Shown piece by piece: positions 7,579 to 14,815 of a stretch of 64,000 nt of DNA. Position numbers and translations under genes: made by a program. Position 1 is the first letter of the stretch. Every line of letters begins with the position of its first letter. Origin of the DNA: Clostridiaceae bacterium Marseille-Q4143 (lineage in GTDB: Bacteria; Bacillota; Clostridia; Lachnospirales; Lachnospiraceae); contig CP073693.1 in assembly GCA_018228645.1 (NCBI GenBank), positions 1,802,253 to 1,866,252 on the forward strand. Direction: 5' to 3'. The notes below the pieces were generated by a model, which was given only the letters and a program-made list of their open reading frames with translations, did no database searches and was not told where the DNA came from.

Positions 7579-9041
7579 TAGATTTTCAAAATGTTTCTTT
7601 TTCTTATGGTGAAGAATCCAGCGGCGGAGGGATTAGAAATGTCAATCTCACCATAAACACAGGGGAATTTGTTTTACTCACGGGAGAATCCGGCTGTGGG
7701 AAAACAACGATTACCCGTTTGGTAAACGGGCTGGTGCCTCATTATTACGAGGGCAATTTAGAGGGCGATGTCCTTCTGGACGGAAAAAGCGTATCAGATA
7801 CGCCGCTTTATGACTTGGCTGCTATGGTGGGATCTGTATTCCAGAATCCCAAAAGTCAGTTTTTCAACGTGGATACGGATAGTGAATTAGCCTTTGCCTG
7901 TGAAAATTTAGGCTATCCTCAGGAGGATATCCTGAAAAGGATTGACCGGACAGTTTCCGATTATCATATTGAAGATTTGATGGGGCGAAGCGTGTTTGCT
8001 CTGTCCGGGGGCGAAAAGCAAAAAATAGCCTGTGCTTCATCAAGTGTATTGCTGCCGGGAATTATGGTCCTGGACGAACCATCTTCTAATTTGGATATGG
8101 CTGCTATTGATGACCTGCGGCAGGTCCTGAGCCTCTGGAAAAAGCAGGGCAAAACAATTCTGATCGCAGAACACCGCCTTTACTACCTTCACGATCTTGC
8201 AGATCGTGTGCTGTATGTAAAAGATGGGGAGATTGAACGGGAATACACGCCTGCTGAATTTGACAGCTTATCGGATGGCACTCGAAAAGAAATGGGACTG
8301 CGGCCGTTTTCTCTCTCGAAGTTGAAGCCTGCGAATCAGTATCAGGCGCATACAGCTAAACAGATGGAATTTCAAAATTTCTGCTTTGCGTATAAAAAGC
8401 GGGAACCGGAAAGCCTCCATATTCCGAGTGCAGAACTGCCTGTTGGAGAAACGATTGCCATTATCGGTCTGAATGGCGCTGGAAAATCTACTCTGGCCCG
8501 CTGTATTTGCGGACTGGAAAAGAAGTGTGGCCTTTTGCAGGTTGACGGGAAAACCCTTGATTGGAAAGCCCGGCTCAAACATTGCTACATGGTAATGCAG
8601 GATACCAGCCATCAGCTATTTACCGAAAGCGTGACGGATGAAGTGCTTCTGAGCATTGACAACGAGGATGAAACTGTTGTGGATAAAATCCTTAAACAGT
8701 TTGATCTGCTGGAATATAAAGACAGGCACCCGCTTTCTCTTTCCGGCGGACAAAAACAGCGGGTAGCGATCGCGTCTGCCATTGTGAGTAACCGGGAGAT
8801 CATTGTGTTTGACGAACCAACCAGCGGGCTTGATCTCAAACATATGCGGGAAGTTGCGCGGAGTTTGAAGTCACTCGCGGATCAGGGCAAAACGCTTCTT
8901 GTTATTACGCATGATCCGGAGTTGGTGATGGCGGGATGTTCGTATGTAGTCCATATGGAAAAAGGGCAAATAAAAGAAAGCTATCCATTGGACGAATCCG
9001 GCAGTAAAAAGGTTTTGGATTTTTTCCGAATCCGCCAGTGA
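7575..9041 (+). CDS. ECF transporter ATPase, two fused ABC domains
   Basis: At 488 residues this is a double-length ATPase. Domain 1 (about 1-235) has Walker A GESGCGKTT, signature LSGGEKQK and Walker B IMVLDEPSSNLD. Domain 2 (about 255-488) has GLNGAGKST, LSGGQKQR and IIVFDEPTSGLD. Each half matches EcfA/CbiO ATPases, so one chain provides both nucleotide-binding sites. The start at 7575 overlaps the ecfT stop. It energises uptake through the EcfT and S components. Confidence 0.9.
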   Translation: MIDFQNVSFSYGEESSGGGIRNVNLTINTGEFVLLTGESGCGKTTITRLVNGLVPHYYEGNLEGDVLLDGKSVSDTPLYDLAAMVGSVFQNPKSQFFNVDTDSELAFACENLGYPQEDILKRIDRTVSDYHIEDLMGRSVFALSGGEKQKIACASSSVLLPGIMVLDEPSSNLDMAAIDDLRQVLSLWKKQGKTILIAEHRLYYLHDLADRVLYVKDGEIEREYTPAEFDSLSDGTRKEMGLRPFSLSKLKPANQYQAHTAKQMEFQNFCFAYKKREPESLHIPSAELPVGETIAIIGLNGAGKSTLARCICGLEKKCGLLQVDGKTLDWKARLKHCYMVMQDTSHQLFTESVTDEVLLSIDNEDETVVDKILKQFDLLEYKDRHPLSLSGGQKQRVAIASAIVSNREIIVFDEPTSGLDLKHMREVARSLKSLADQGKTLLVITHDPELVMAGCSYVVHMEKGQIKESYPLDESGSKKVLDFFRIRQ

Positions 9042-9095
9042 ATTTTAGAAATTATGAATGTCAGGGCCGCCTTGACTGGACAGAAAGATAATGAT

Positions 9096-9130
9096 AAGAG
9101 GCCGCTTTACTTTGGCGGCCTCTTGTTTTT
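9096..9130 (+). terminator. Rho-independent terminator after the ECF genes
   Basis: Arms AAGAGGCCGC and GCGGCCTCTT around a nine-base loop, followed by GTTTTT. Only about 38 bases separate it from the next gene and no promoter is visible there, so the ABC pair may depend on read-through or on a promoter further upstream. Confidence 0.8.
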
Positions 9131-9167
9131 GAAGCACAGACAGTACGGCTCAATATAAGGAGGGCTT

Positions 9168-10952
9168 ATGTTCAAAAAAATCTTTGAGTACGCAGGGCCA
9201 TATAAGAAAAATATGTATGTGGCCACGGTCGTTGTACTGGTCAGCGTCCTGATGGGTGTCCTGCCCTTTGTGCTGGCTTATCAGGTGATTGCGCCGCTGG
9301 TCATGGGTGAATCTATAGGAGCATCCTTTATCATTTCGCGCGTGATTCTTGTCTTGGCGTGTCTGGTGCTGCAAGCCCTTTTCTATGGCTGGGGACTGAA
9401 TCTTTCTCACAAAGCCGCTTACGACACGCTGCTCCGTCTGCGGACGGCACTTCAAAAACGGTTTGAAAAGCTGCCCCTTGGTGTCATTCAGGATAAAGGC
9501 ACCGGCACAGTCAAAAAGCTGTTCGTGGATGATGTAGACAGTCTGGAAGTTTTGCTGGCTCACTCCATGCCGGAGGGAATTGCAAACCTGATGATCCCTA
9601 TTGCGGTTTATGTGGCAATGTTCTTTGTGGATTGGAAACTGGCGCTTCTGTCGCTGGCATCCATTCCGATCAGTCTGATTGCCATGATGACGATGTATTC
9701 CGTTGGCATGAAGAAAATGGGGCCTTACTACATGGCCGGACAAAAGATGAACAATACCATTATTGAGTACATTAACGGTATGGAAGTTGTTAAGGTATTC
9801 AATAAGGACGCAGATTCCTATGAGCGGTTCCGCAAAGATGTATCAGATTATCGAGACTATACTCTGGCGTGGTACAAGGCGGCATGGCCGTGGATGGCAA
9901 TTTACAGCAGTCTGCTTCCATGCACCATTATTCTGACTTTGCCTGTTGGCGCATGGTTCGTTCTCTCTGGCTGGTCTACTCTGCCTAATTTGATCTTGGT
10001 ACTGTGTCTTTCTTTAAGTATTGGTATGCCGCTGCTGAAATCTCTCGGTTTCCTGCCTACCATGCCCCAGCTTAACTATAAAATTTCTGCATTGGAGCAG
10101 GTGTTGGATGCGCCGGAGCTCCAGCAGACAGAAGATGCGTTCCACGGGAAAGATGACACCATTACTTATGACCATGTTTCTTTCGCTTATCAGACCACAC
10201 AGCCCGGCCCGGATGGAAAGCCTGTTGTAATTGAGGATGAAGTTCTCCATGACATTTCCTTTACGGCAAAAGCTGGACAGAAAACAGCCCTTGTTGGTGA
10301 ATCTGGCTCCGGCAAGAGTACATTAGCGAAACTGCTGATTCACTATTATGACCCACAGAAAGGCAGTATTTCCATCGGTGGGCAGAAACTATGCGATATG
10401 AGTCTTGAAGCACTCAACAGCCGTATCTCCTATGTGGCACAGGATCAATACCTGTTCAATACCTCTCTGCTCGAAAACATTCGGCTTGGTCGGCTGAACG
10501 CAACGGATGAAGAAGTGGTGGAGGCCGCAAAGAAAGCTCAGTGTATGGAGTTCCTTGAGAAACTTCCGCAGGGTATTCATTCGATGGCTGGTGATGCAGG
10601 AAAAATGCTCTCCGGCGGTCAGCGCCAGCGTATTTCTCTGGCAAGGGCAATCTTAAAGGATGCTCCTATTGTGGTGCTTGACGAGGCAACTGCCTATGCC
10701 GATCCTGAAAACGAAGAAAAGATGGAGGCCGCTATTGCAGAGCTTGTAAAAGGTAAGACCCTTGTGGTTATTGCACACAAATTACCAGCCATTATGAACG
10801 CAGATCAGATTTGTGTTATGTATCACGGAAAACTGGTTGCAACGGGCAGACATCAAGAGCTGATCCAGTCCTGCCTTGAATATCAAAAGTTGTGGAAAGC
10901 AGCACAAGACAGCGCCGAGTGGAAAGTACACACTGCAAAGGAGGGGAAATAA
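9168..10952 (+). CDS. ABC transporter, fused permease-ATPase, subunit 1 (YbtP/Q- or IrtA/B-like)
   Basis: A 594-residue half-transporter: six membrane segments in residues about 1-310 and an ATPase domain after 335 with Walker A GESGSGKST, signature LSGGQRQR and Walker B IVVLDEATAYADPENE. An AxADPENE D-loop is, in my memory, characteristic of the YbtPQ/IrtAB group, which import siderophores despite an exporter-like fold. It ends one base before the ATG of subunit 2, with AAAGGAGGGG shared at the junction. Exporter function cannot be excluded from sequence alone. Confidence 0.85.
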   Translation: MFKKIFEYAGPYKKNMYVATVVVLVSVLMGVLPFVLAYQVIAPLVMGESIGASFIISRVILVLACLVLQALFYGWGLNLSHKAAYDTLLRLRTALQKRFEKLPLGVIQDKGTGTVKKLFVDDVDSLEVLLAHSMPEGIANLMIPIAVYVAMFFVDWKLALLSLASIPISLIAMMTMYSVGMKKMGPYYMAGQKMNNTIIEYINGMEVVKVFNKDADSYERFRKDVSDYRDYTLAWYKAAWPWMAIYSSLLPCTIILTLPVGAWFVLSGWSTLPNLILVLCLSLSIGMPLLKSLGFLPTMPQLNYKISALEQVLDAPELQQTEDAFHGKDDTITYDHVSFAYQTTQPGPDGKPVVIEDEVLHDISFTAKAGQKTALVGESGSGKSTLAKLLIHYYDPQKGSISIGGQKLCDMSLEALNSRISYVAQDQYLFNTSLLENIRLGRLNATDEEVVEAAKKAQCMEFLEKLPQGIHSMAGDAGKMLSGGQRQRISLARAILKDAPIVVLDEATAYADPENEEKMEAAIAELVKGKTLVVIAHKLPAIMNADQICVMYHGKLVATGRHQELIQSCLEYQKLWKAAQDSAEWKVHTAKEGK

Positions 10953-12701
10953 ATGTTTGCTTTGTTTTCAAGAATATTGAAACTTTCCGGCCGTTATAAG
11001 AGCCGTATTCAGGGCGCATTTGTTTGTGCGTTTCTGGAATCCATTCTGTCCAAAATGCCGATTTTTCTGGCCTTTGTGGTTTTGAGTGGATTTGCAAACA
11101 AGACCATTACCGGGCAGACTTGCCTTTATGTGGGACTTGGCCTTGCCGCTATTGTGCTGGTTCAGATGCTCGTCCATTATCTTAGTGACAGCCTGCAAAG
11201 TGCAGCGGGATATTTGATGTTCGCTGACAAGCGTATCGAATTGGGCGGCCATCTGCGGAAACTTCCGATGGGATATTTCACTTCCGGCAATATTGGCAAG
11301 ATCAGTTCTGTCCTCAGTACCGACATGGTGTTCATTGAAGAAGTCGCTATGAGTACGCTGGGAAACATGATGAGCTATCTGCTGTCCTCGCTGGTTTTGC
11401 TGGCGTTCATGTTTTATCTGAATTGGCAGCTTGGCTTGATCGCTGCGATAGTTACTATTTTGGCATGGCTGGTATCTAAGGGAATGAACAAAGTTTCCCT
11501 ACGAGAAGCAGCAGGCCGTCAGGAGCAGAGTGAACGGCTGACCGATGCGGTGCTGTCTTTTGTGGAGGGCATTGGTGTTATTAAGAGCTATAACCTGCTT
11601 GGAGAAAAATCCGAAGAACTGTCCGGCAATTTCAAGCGTTCCAGAAATACATCGCTTGACTTTGAACGAAAAATGACCCCGTGGACAATGGGGCTGAATA
11701 TCCTTTACGGTATTGGTATTGCGGCAATTTTCGGCCTGTCTATTGTGTTGGAACAGAGCGGTGCGCTTTCTTTGGCTTATGTGTTGGGTGTTCTGCTATT
11801 TGTATTTGATCTTTTTGGCCCGTTGAAGGCTCTCTATGGAGAAGCATCCAGACTAACCGTTATGAACGCTGCCCTTGATCGTATTGAAGCGGTATTGGAT
11901 GAACCGGAACTTTCCGACAACGGCAAGCAGCATATTCCGGCTCAGGCACAGCCGGGACAGCCGGAAGTCCTGTTCAACGATGTTACATTTGCTTATCAGG
12001 ATAAAGAGGTTCTGCATCATATCAGTTTTGCCATGAAGAAAAATTCTATGACAGCGCTGGTTGGACCGTCCGGTAGCGGTAAGTCCACCATTGCAAACTT
12101 GCTGGTGCGACTTTGGGATGTAAAATCCGGCAATGTGACGATAAGGGGCGTGGATATTCGCAATGTACCTCTGTCGGAATTGATGGATCAGATCAGCATG
12201 GTATTCCAGCGCGTGTATCTGTTTCAGGACACCATTTACAACAATATCATCATGGGAAAGCCGGATGCCACGGAAGAAGAAGTCTATGAGGCTGCCAGAA
12301 AAGCCCGCTGCTATGATTTCATTATGGCTTTGCCCGACGGATTCCAAACGGTGGTTGGTGAGGGCGGTGCAACACTTTCCGGCGGCGAAAAACAGCGTAT
12401 TTCGATTGCCCGCTGTATTCTGAAAGACGCGCCTATTGTCATTTTGGATGAAGCTACCGCAAGTGTAGATACGGACAATGAAAGCTATATTCAGGAGGCT
12501 ATTTCCGAATTGGTGAAGGGAAAGACCCTGCTTGTAATCGCTCACCGCCTAAATACCATCCAGAACGCCGATCAGATTTTAGTTATAGACAACGGCCAGA
12601 TTGCACAGCAAGGAACCCATGAGGAACTTTTGAAACAGCCTGGTATCTATCAGGATTTTGTCAATATCCGAAAGAGTGCGGCTGGCTGGAGTCTTGCTTA
12701 A
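10953..12701 (+). CDS. ABC transporter, fused permease-ATPase, subunit 2
   Basis: A 582-residue partner of the preceding gene: six membrane segments (about 15-300), then an ATPase domain with Walker A GPSGSGKST, signature LSGGEKQR, Walker B IVILDEATASVDTDNE and H-loop IAHRL. The two proteins most likely form a heterodimer. The gene is followed after 18 bases by the DtxR-type regulator, so the whole AraC-ECF-ABC-DtxR set looks like one transferable uptake cassette. Confidence 0.85.
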   Translation: MFALFSRILKLSGRYKSRIQGAFVCAFLESILSKMPIFLAFVVLSGFANKTITGQTCLYVGLGLAAIVLVQMLVHYLSDSLQSAAGYLMFADKRIELGGHLRKLPMGYFTSGNIGKISSVLSTDMVFIEEVAMSTLGNMMSYLLSSLVLLAFMFYLNWQLGLIAAIVTILAWLVSKGMNKVSLREAAGRQEQSERLTDAVLSFVEGIGVIKSYNLLGEKSEELSGNFKRSRNTSLDFERKMTPWTMGLNILYGIGIAAIFGLSIVLEQSGALSLAYVLGVLLFVFDLFGPLKALYGEASRLTVMNAALDRIEAVLDEPELSDNGKQHIPAQAQPGQPEVLFNDVTFAYQDKEVLHHISFAMKKNSMTALVGPSGSGKSTIANLLVRLWDVKSGNVTIRGVDIRNVPLSELMDQISMVFQRVYLFQDTIYNNIIMGKPDATEEEVYEAARKARCYDFIMALPDGFQTVVGEGGATLSGGEKQRISIARCILKDAPIVILDEATASVDTDNESYIQEAISELVKGKTLLVIAHRLNTIQNADQILVIDNGQIAQQGTHEELLKQPGIYQDFVNIRKSAAGWSLA

Positions 12702-12719
12702 TGACGAAAGGAGCTGCCT

Positions 12720-13085
12720 ATGAAACTTCATACTGCCGGAGAGGATTATTTGGAGGCCGTGCTTATACTTCAAAAGAAGCTCGGTATGGTGCGTTCCGTG
12801 GATGTTGCTCGGTACATGGAGGTTTCAAAACCCAGCGTTTGTTACGCAGTAGGAACTTTACGAGAGGGCGGCTTTTTGACAACAGACGAAAACCATTATC
12901 TACACCTGACCGATCTTGGCCAGGAGGTGGCTGAAAAAATCTACGAGCGCCATTGTTTTTTAACGAAGCAACTTATATCTATAGGCGTTGATCCTGAAAC
13001 GGCGGAGGCTGATGCCTGCCGGATTGAACATGATATTAGCGCAGAAACCTATGAACGGCTGAAAGAATTAGTCACGAAAGAATAA
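12720..13085 (+). CDS. DtxR/MntR-family metal-dependent regulator (short form)
   Basis: The 121-residue product begins HTAGEDYLEAVLIL, the typical opening of MntR/DtxR proteins. It has a winged helix-turn-helix (about 23-70) and a dimerization and metal-binding region (ERHCFLTKQLISIGV...DACRIEHDIS). The C-terminal SH3-like domain of DtxR is absent, as in MntR. GAAAGGAG precedes the ATG. Its place at the end of the transporter block suggests that it senses iron or manganese and represses uptake when metal is plentiful. Confidence 0.85.
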   Translation: MKLHTAGEDYLEAVLILQKKLGMVRSVDVARYMEVSKPSVCYAVGTLREGGFLTTDENHYLHLTDLGQEVAEKIYERHCFLTKQLISIGVDPETAEADACRIEHDISAETYERLKELVTKE

Positions 13086-13100
13086 TTAGATAGCGTATGA

Positions 13101-13148
13101 ACCTGCCCCGACTACGGGGAAAGAAAAAAACCGTTGGTTGGGGCAGGT
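13101..13148 (+). promoter_or_regulatory. Alternative-pairing stem after the DtxR gene
   Basis: ACCTGCCCC (13101-13109) can pair with GGGGCAGGT (13140-13148), or CCCCG (13106-13110) with CGGGG (13115-13119). The two pairings exclude each other, as in an attenuator or a processed 3' end. Confidence 0.35.
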
Positions 13149-13180
13149 GATTTTGCGCGCCTATTTTAAGTTATTACCCT

Positions 13181-13218
13181 AACGGCGGTTTTGAGAAATC
13201 AGAGCCGCCGTTTCTTTG
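13181..13218 (+). terminator. Terminator-like hairpin
   Basis: AACGGCGG and CCGCCGTT enclose a 15-base loop and lead into a T-rich tail (TCTTTG). Likely ends the cargo operon. Confidence 0.6.
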
Positions 13219-13247
13219 CGTTTACACAAACCAATGACGACTTGCAG

Positions 13248-13297
13248 GGACACGGTAGCCGATGGGAGGTTATTTTGCCGTGTCCTTTTCTCTTTTT
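13248..13297 (+). terminator. Second terminator-like hairpin
   Basis: GGACACGG and CCGTGTCC, with a 22-base loop, are followed by a long T-rich run (TTTTCTCTTTTT). Apart from this, the preceding hairpins and palindrome D, I see no gene between 13,086 and 13,549. Confidence 0.65.
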
Positions 13298-13450
13298 CGC
13301 AGCATCCATGATCTGCACCAGCTAAAAAAAGCGTAGCCCCTCCATTGGAGCAGTCGGGCTTTGAACGTGAAATTAAACAGTACATAACCGATAATATATT
13401 TTCGTGCGCTTGTGCGGCCTTGTGTCGCGCAGGCGCATTTTGCTTTCCAG

Positions 13451-13475
13451 ACTTCGAGACAAAGTGTCCCGAGGT
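13451..13475. repeat. Element palindrome, copy D
   Basis: Imperfect inverted repeat with arms ACTTCGAGACA and TGTCCCGAGGT around AAG. It lies about 75 bases before the sigma-like gene. Confidence 0.7.
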
Positions 13476-13549
13476 GCGGTGCCGTTCTCCGCCATTACTC
13501 CATTTCGTTTCCGACCAACCCCGAACAAACTGAAATGGAGGATTTTACG

Positions 13550-13960
13550 ATGACTACTATCAATCTGAAAGATCTTTATTATTGGTACACGCAGGATCAG
13601 CTTATCGAAGTTTCTGACGAGGTGGCCGAGGTATTCAAGGCCGATGCCCGCTATGAGATGGCCTATCAGCGGCGGCTCTCCCGGCACAAGGCGCAGTATT
13701 CTCTGGACTGCGATGACGGGATTGAGTATTCCGCTTGCCTGCATGAGCCGACCCCGCAGGAGCTCCTTGAACGAATGGAAACCTTTCTTCGTCTGTGGAA
13801 CGCTCTCAATTCTCTGCCGGAGATTCAGGGCCGCAGAATTGACGCACATATCATTCTTGGCAAGTCGATTAAGGAAATTGCCGAGGCCGAGGGCGTACAT
13901 GAGGAGTCTATTCGCCAGTCGATCAAGCGTGGCCTTGAACGCATGAAAAAAACTTTTTGA
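13550..13960 (+). CDS. Sigma-70 region 4-like element regulator
   Basis: The ATG at 13550 is preceded by ATGGAGG and fits better than the long upstream extension. The 136-residue product has a helical N-terminus (LKDLYYWYTQDQLIEVSDEVAEVF) and a C-terminal helix-turn-helix (GKSIKEIAEAEGVHEESIRQSIKRGLERMKK) like sigma factor region 4. Proteins of this kind are standard on Firmicutes conjugative elements just upstream of the recombinase, where they act as regulators of excision or transfer; that role is inferred from position. Confidence 0.8.
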   Translation: MTTINLKDLYYWYTQDQLIEVSDEVAEVFKADARYEMAYQRRLSRHKAQYSLDCDDGIEYSACLHEPTPQELLERMETFLRLWNALNSLPEIQGRRIDAHIILGKSIKEIAEAEGVHEESIRQSIKRGLERMKKTF

Positions 13961-13989
13961 TTTTTTTCATCTTAACCCACTTGGAATTG

Positions 13990-14290
13990 ATGAAAAAATG
14001 TCTCGGTTTATGAGAGGAGGTTTTCTTCCTAACGCAAGGGAATAACGGCAGCCCTGAGTAAGTACAGGGAGCCAGACAGTGGGTGCGCAGTGACATCTCC
14101 TAAAAGAGATTGAACGAACAACACCAACACTGTAAATGGGCCCGGTCACCCCAAGTCCATGATCCGGCGCTGAACAGGTTGGCTGCCTGTTCCTCCGGGC
14201 TTGTCGCTTTACTTGCGTTGAGAGCGCCGCACAGAAAATAACGATTGTCTTTGGACAGGCCAAGTAAATATGTACGGCGCTCTCTAATAT
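13990..14290 (+). ncRNA. Candidate structured RNA or regulatory region without a gene
   Basis: About 300 bases with no convincing gene but dense pairing. There is CCCTG/CAGGG (14052/14065) and GAACAGG/CCTGTTC (14172-14178/14186-14192) with outer CCGG pairs. Two perfect stems interleave: TTTACTTG (14208-14215) with CAAGTAAA (14261-14268), and GAGAGCGCCG (14220-14229) with CGGCGCTCTC (14275-14284). The interleaved order is that of a pseudoknot. A small TGTC-TTTG-GACA hairpin lies in the loop. No known RNA family recognised. Confidence 0.35.
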
Positions 14291-14306
14291 TCAAAAACTA
14301 TAATAA

Positions 14307-14331
14307 ACCTCGAGACAAAGTGTCCCAAGGT
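14307..14331. repeat. Element palindrome, copy E
   Basis: Inverted repeat with arms ACCTCGAGACA and TGTCCCAAGGT around AAG, directly after the pseudoknot-like region. Confidence 0.7.
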
Positions 14332-14340
14332 GGAGTAAGG

Positions 14341-14375
14341 CAACAGGCCAGCATCCCGGTGGTGCTGGCCTGTTG
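14341..14375 (+). terminator. 13-bp perfect hairpin upstream of the DUF6870 gene
   Basis: CAACAGGCCAGCA and TGCTGGCCTGTTG enclose a nine-base loop. The tail (CGTTTCC) is only weakly T-rich, so it could be a terminator, attenuator or RNA stabiliser. Confidence 0.55.
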
Positions 14376-14430
14376 CGTTTCCCCACCAAACAGCGGGGGG
14401 CGTTCTATCAATCTGCGAAGGAGGTTTACC

Positions 14431-14697
14431 GTGAAATTAACTACACAGGAACTTGAACAAATGAGAAGCGTTGACATTGGCGCGGTGGCTGCCGAGTCCC
14501 TGCCTGATGTGAGCGGTATGACCTTTGACAATGCGCTTTCCCGAAAGGAGCGCATCTCTCGATTTTTGCAGACTGTCAAAAATCCATACTGCTTTTGCAT
14601 CGGTGGTGTTGGCGTGAAAATTGAATTTGCTGAAAGCGGGCCATCTCTCCAAGATAAGCTGACGGATTTCCTGCTGCGGCAAAGAAGCGGGCTGTAA
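14431..14697 (+). CDS. DUF6870-type small element protein
   Basis: The start is GTG at 14431 with AAGGAGG seven bases upstream. The 88-residue product contains MRSVDIGAVAAESLPDVSGM, then SRKERISRFLQTVKNPYCF and GVGVKIEFAES, matching DUF6870 proteins of Firmicutes elements as I recall them. Function unknown. It sits between the sigma-like gene and the recombinase, a conserved position in such elements, and its stop codon lies inside the following terminator stem. Confidence 0.75.
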   Translation: MKLTTQELEQMRSVDIGAVAAESLPDVSGMTFDNALSRKERISRFLQTVKNPYCFCIGGVGVKIEFAESGPSLQDKLTDFLLRQRSGL

Positions 14698-14717
14698 CTT
14701 CGGTTACAGCTCGTTTT
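14689..14717 (+). terminator. UUCG-loop terminator overlapping the DUF6870 stop
   Basis: GGGCTGTAAC and GTTACAGCTC enclose the very stable loop TTCG and run into GTTTTG. The TAA stop (14695-14697) is within the left arm. Confidence 0.75.
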
Positions 14718-14721
14718 GCTT

Positions 14722-14744
14722 CTTCGAGACAAAGTGTCCCGAAG
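14722..14744. repeat. Element palindrome, copy F
   Basis: Arms CTTCGAGACA and TGTCCCGAAG around AAG, located just before the recombinase promoter. Confidence 0.75.
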
Positions 14745-14755
14745 CGGAGGCATCC

Positions 14756-14784
14756 TTGTTGTCCTCCCCGGACAGAGTTATAAT
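14756..14784 (+). promoter_or_regulatory. Recombinase promoter
   Basis: TTGTTG (14756-14761), a 17-base spacer and a perfect TATAAT (14779-14784), about 32 bases before the start. Palindrome F ends 11 bases upstream of the -35 box and could act as an operator. Confidence 0.6.
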
Positions 14785-14815
14785 ATAAGTGTAATGTGAT
14801 AGGGAAGGAGGAACA

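Noticed and set aside
14100..14294. Minus-strand open frame of 64 codons over the pseudoknot-like region
   Set aside because: No ribosome site, composition unlike a protein, and it simply mirrors the paired bases of the structured region.
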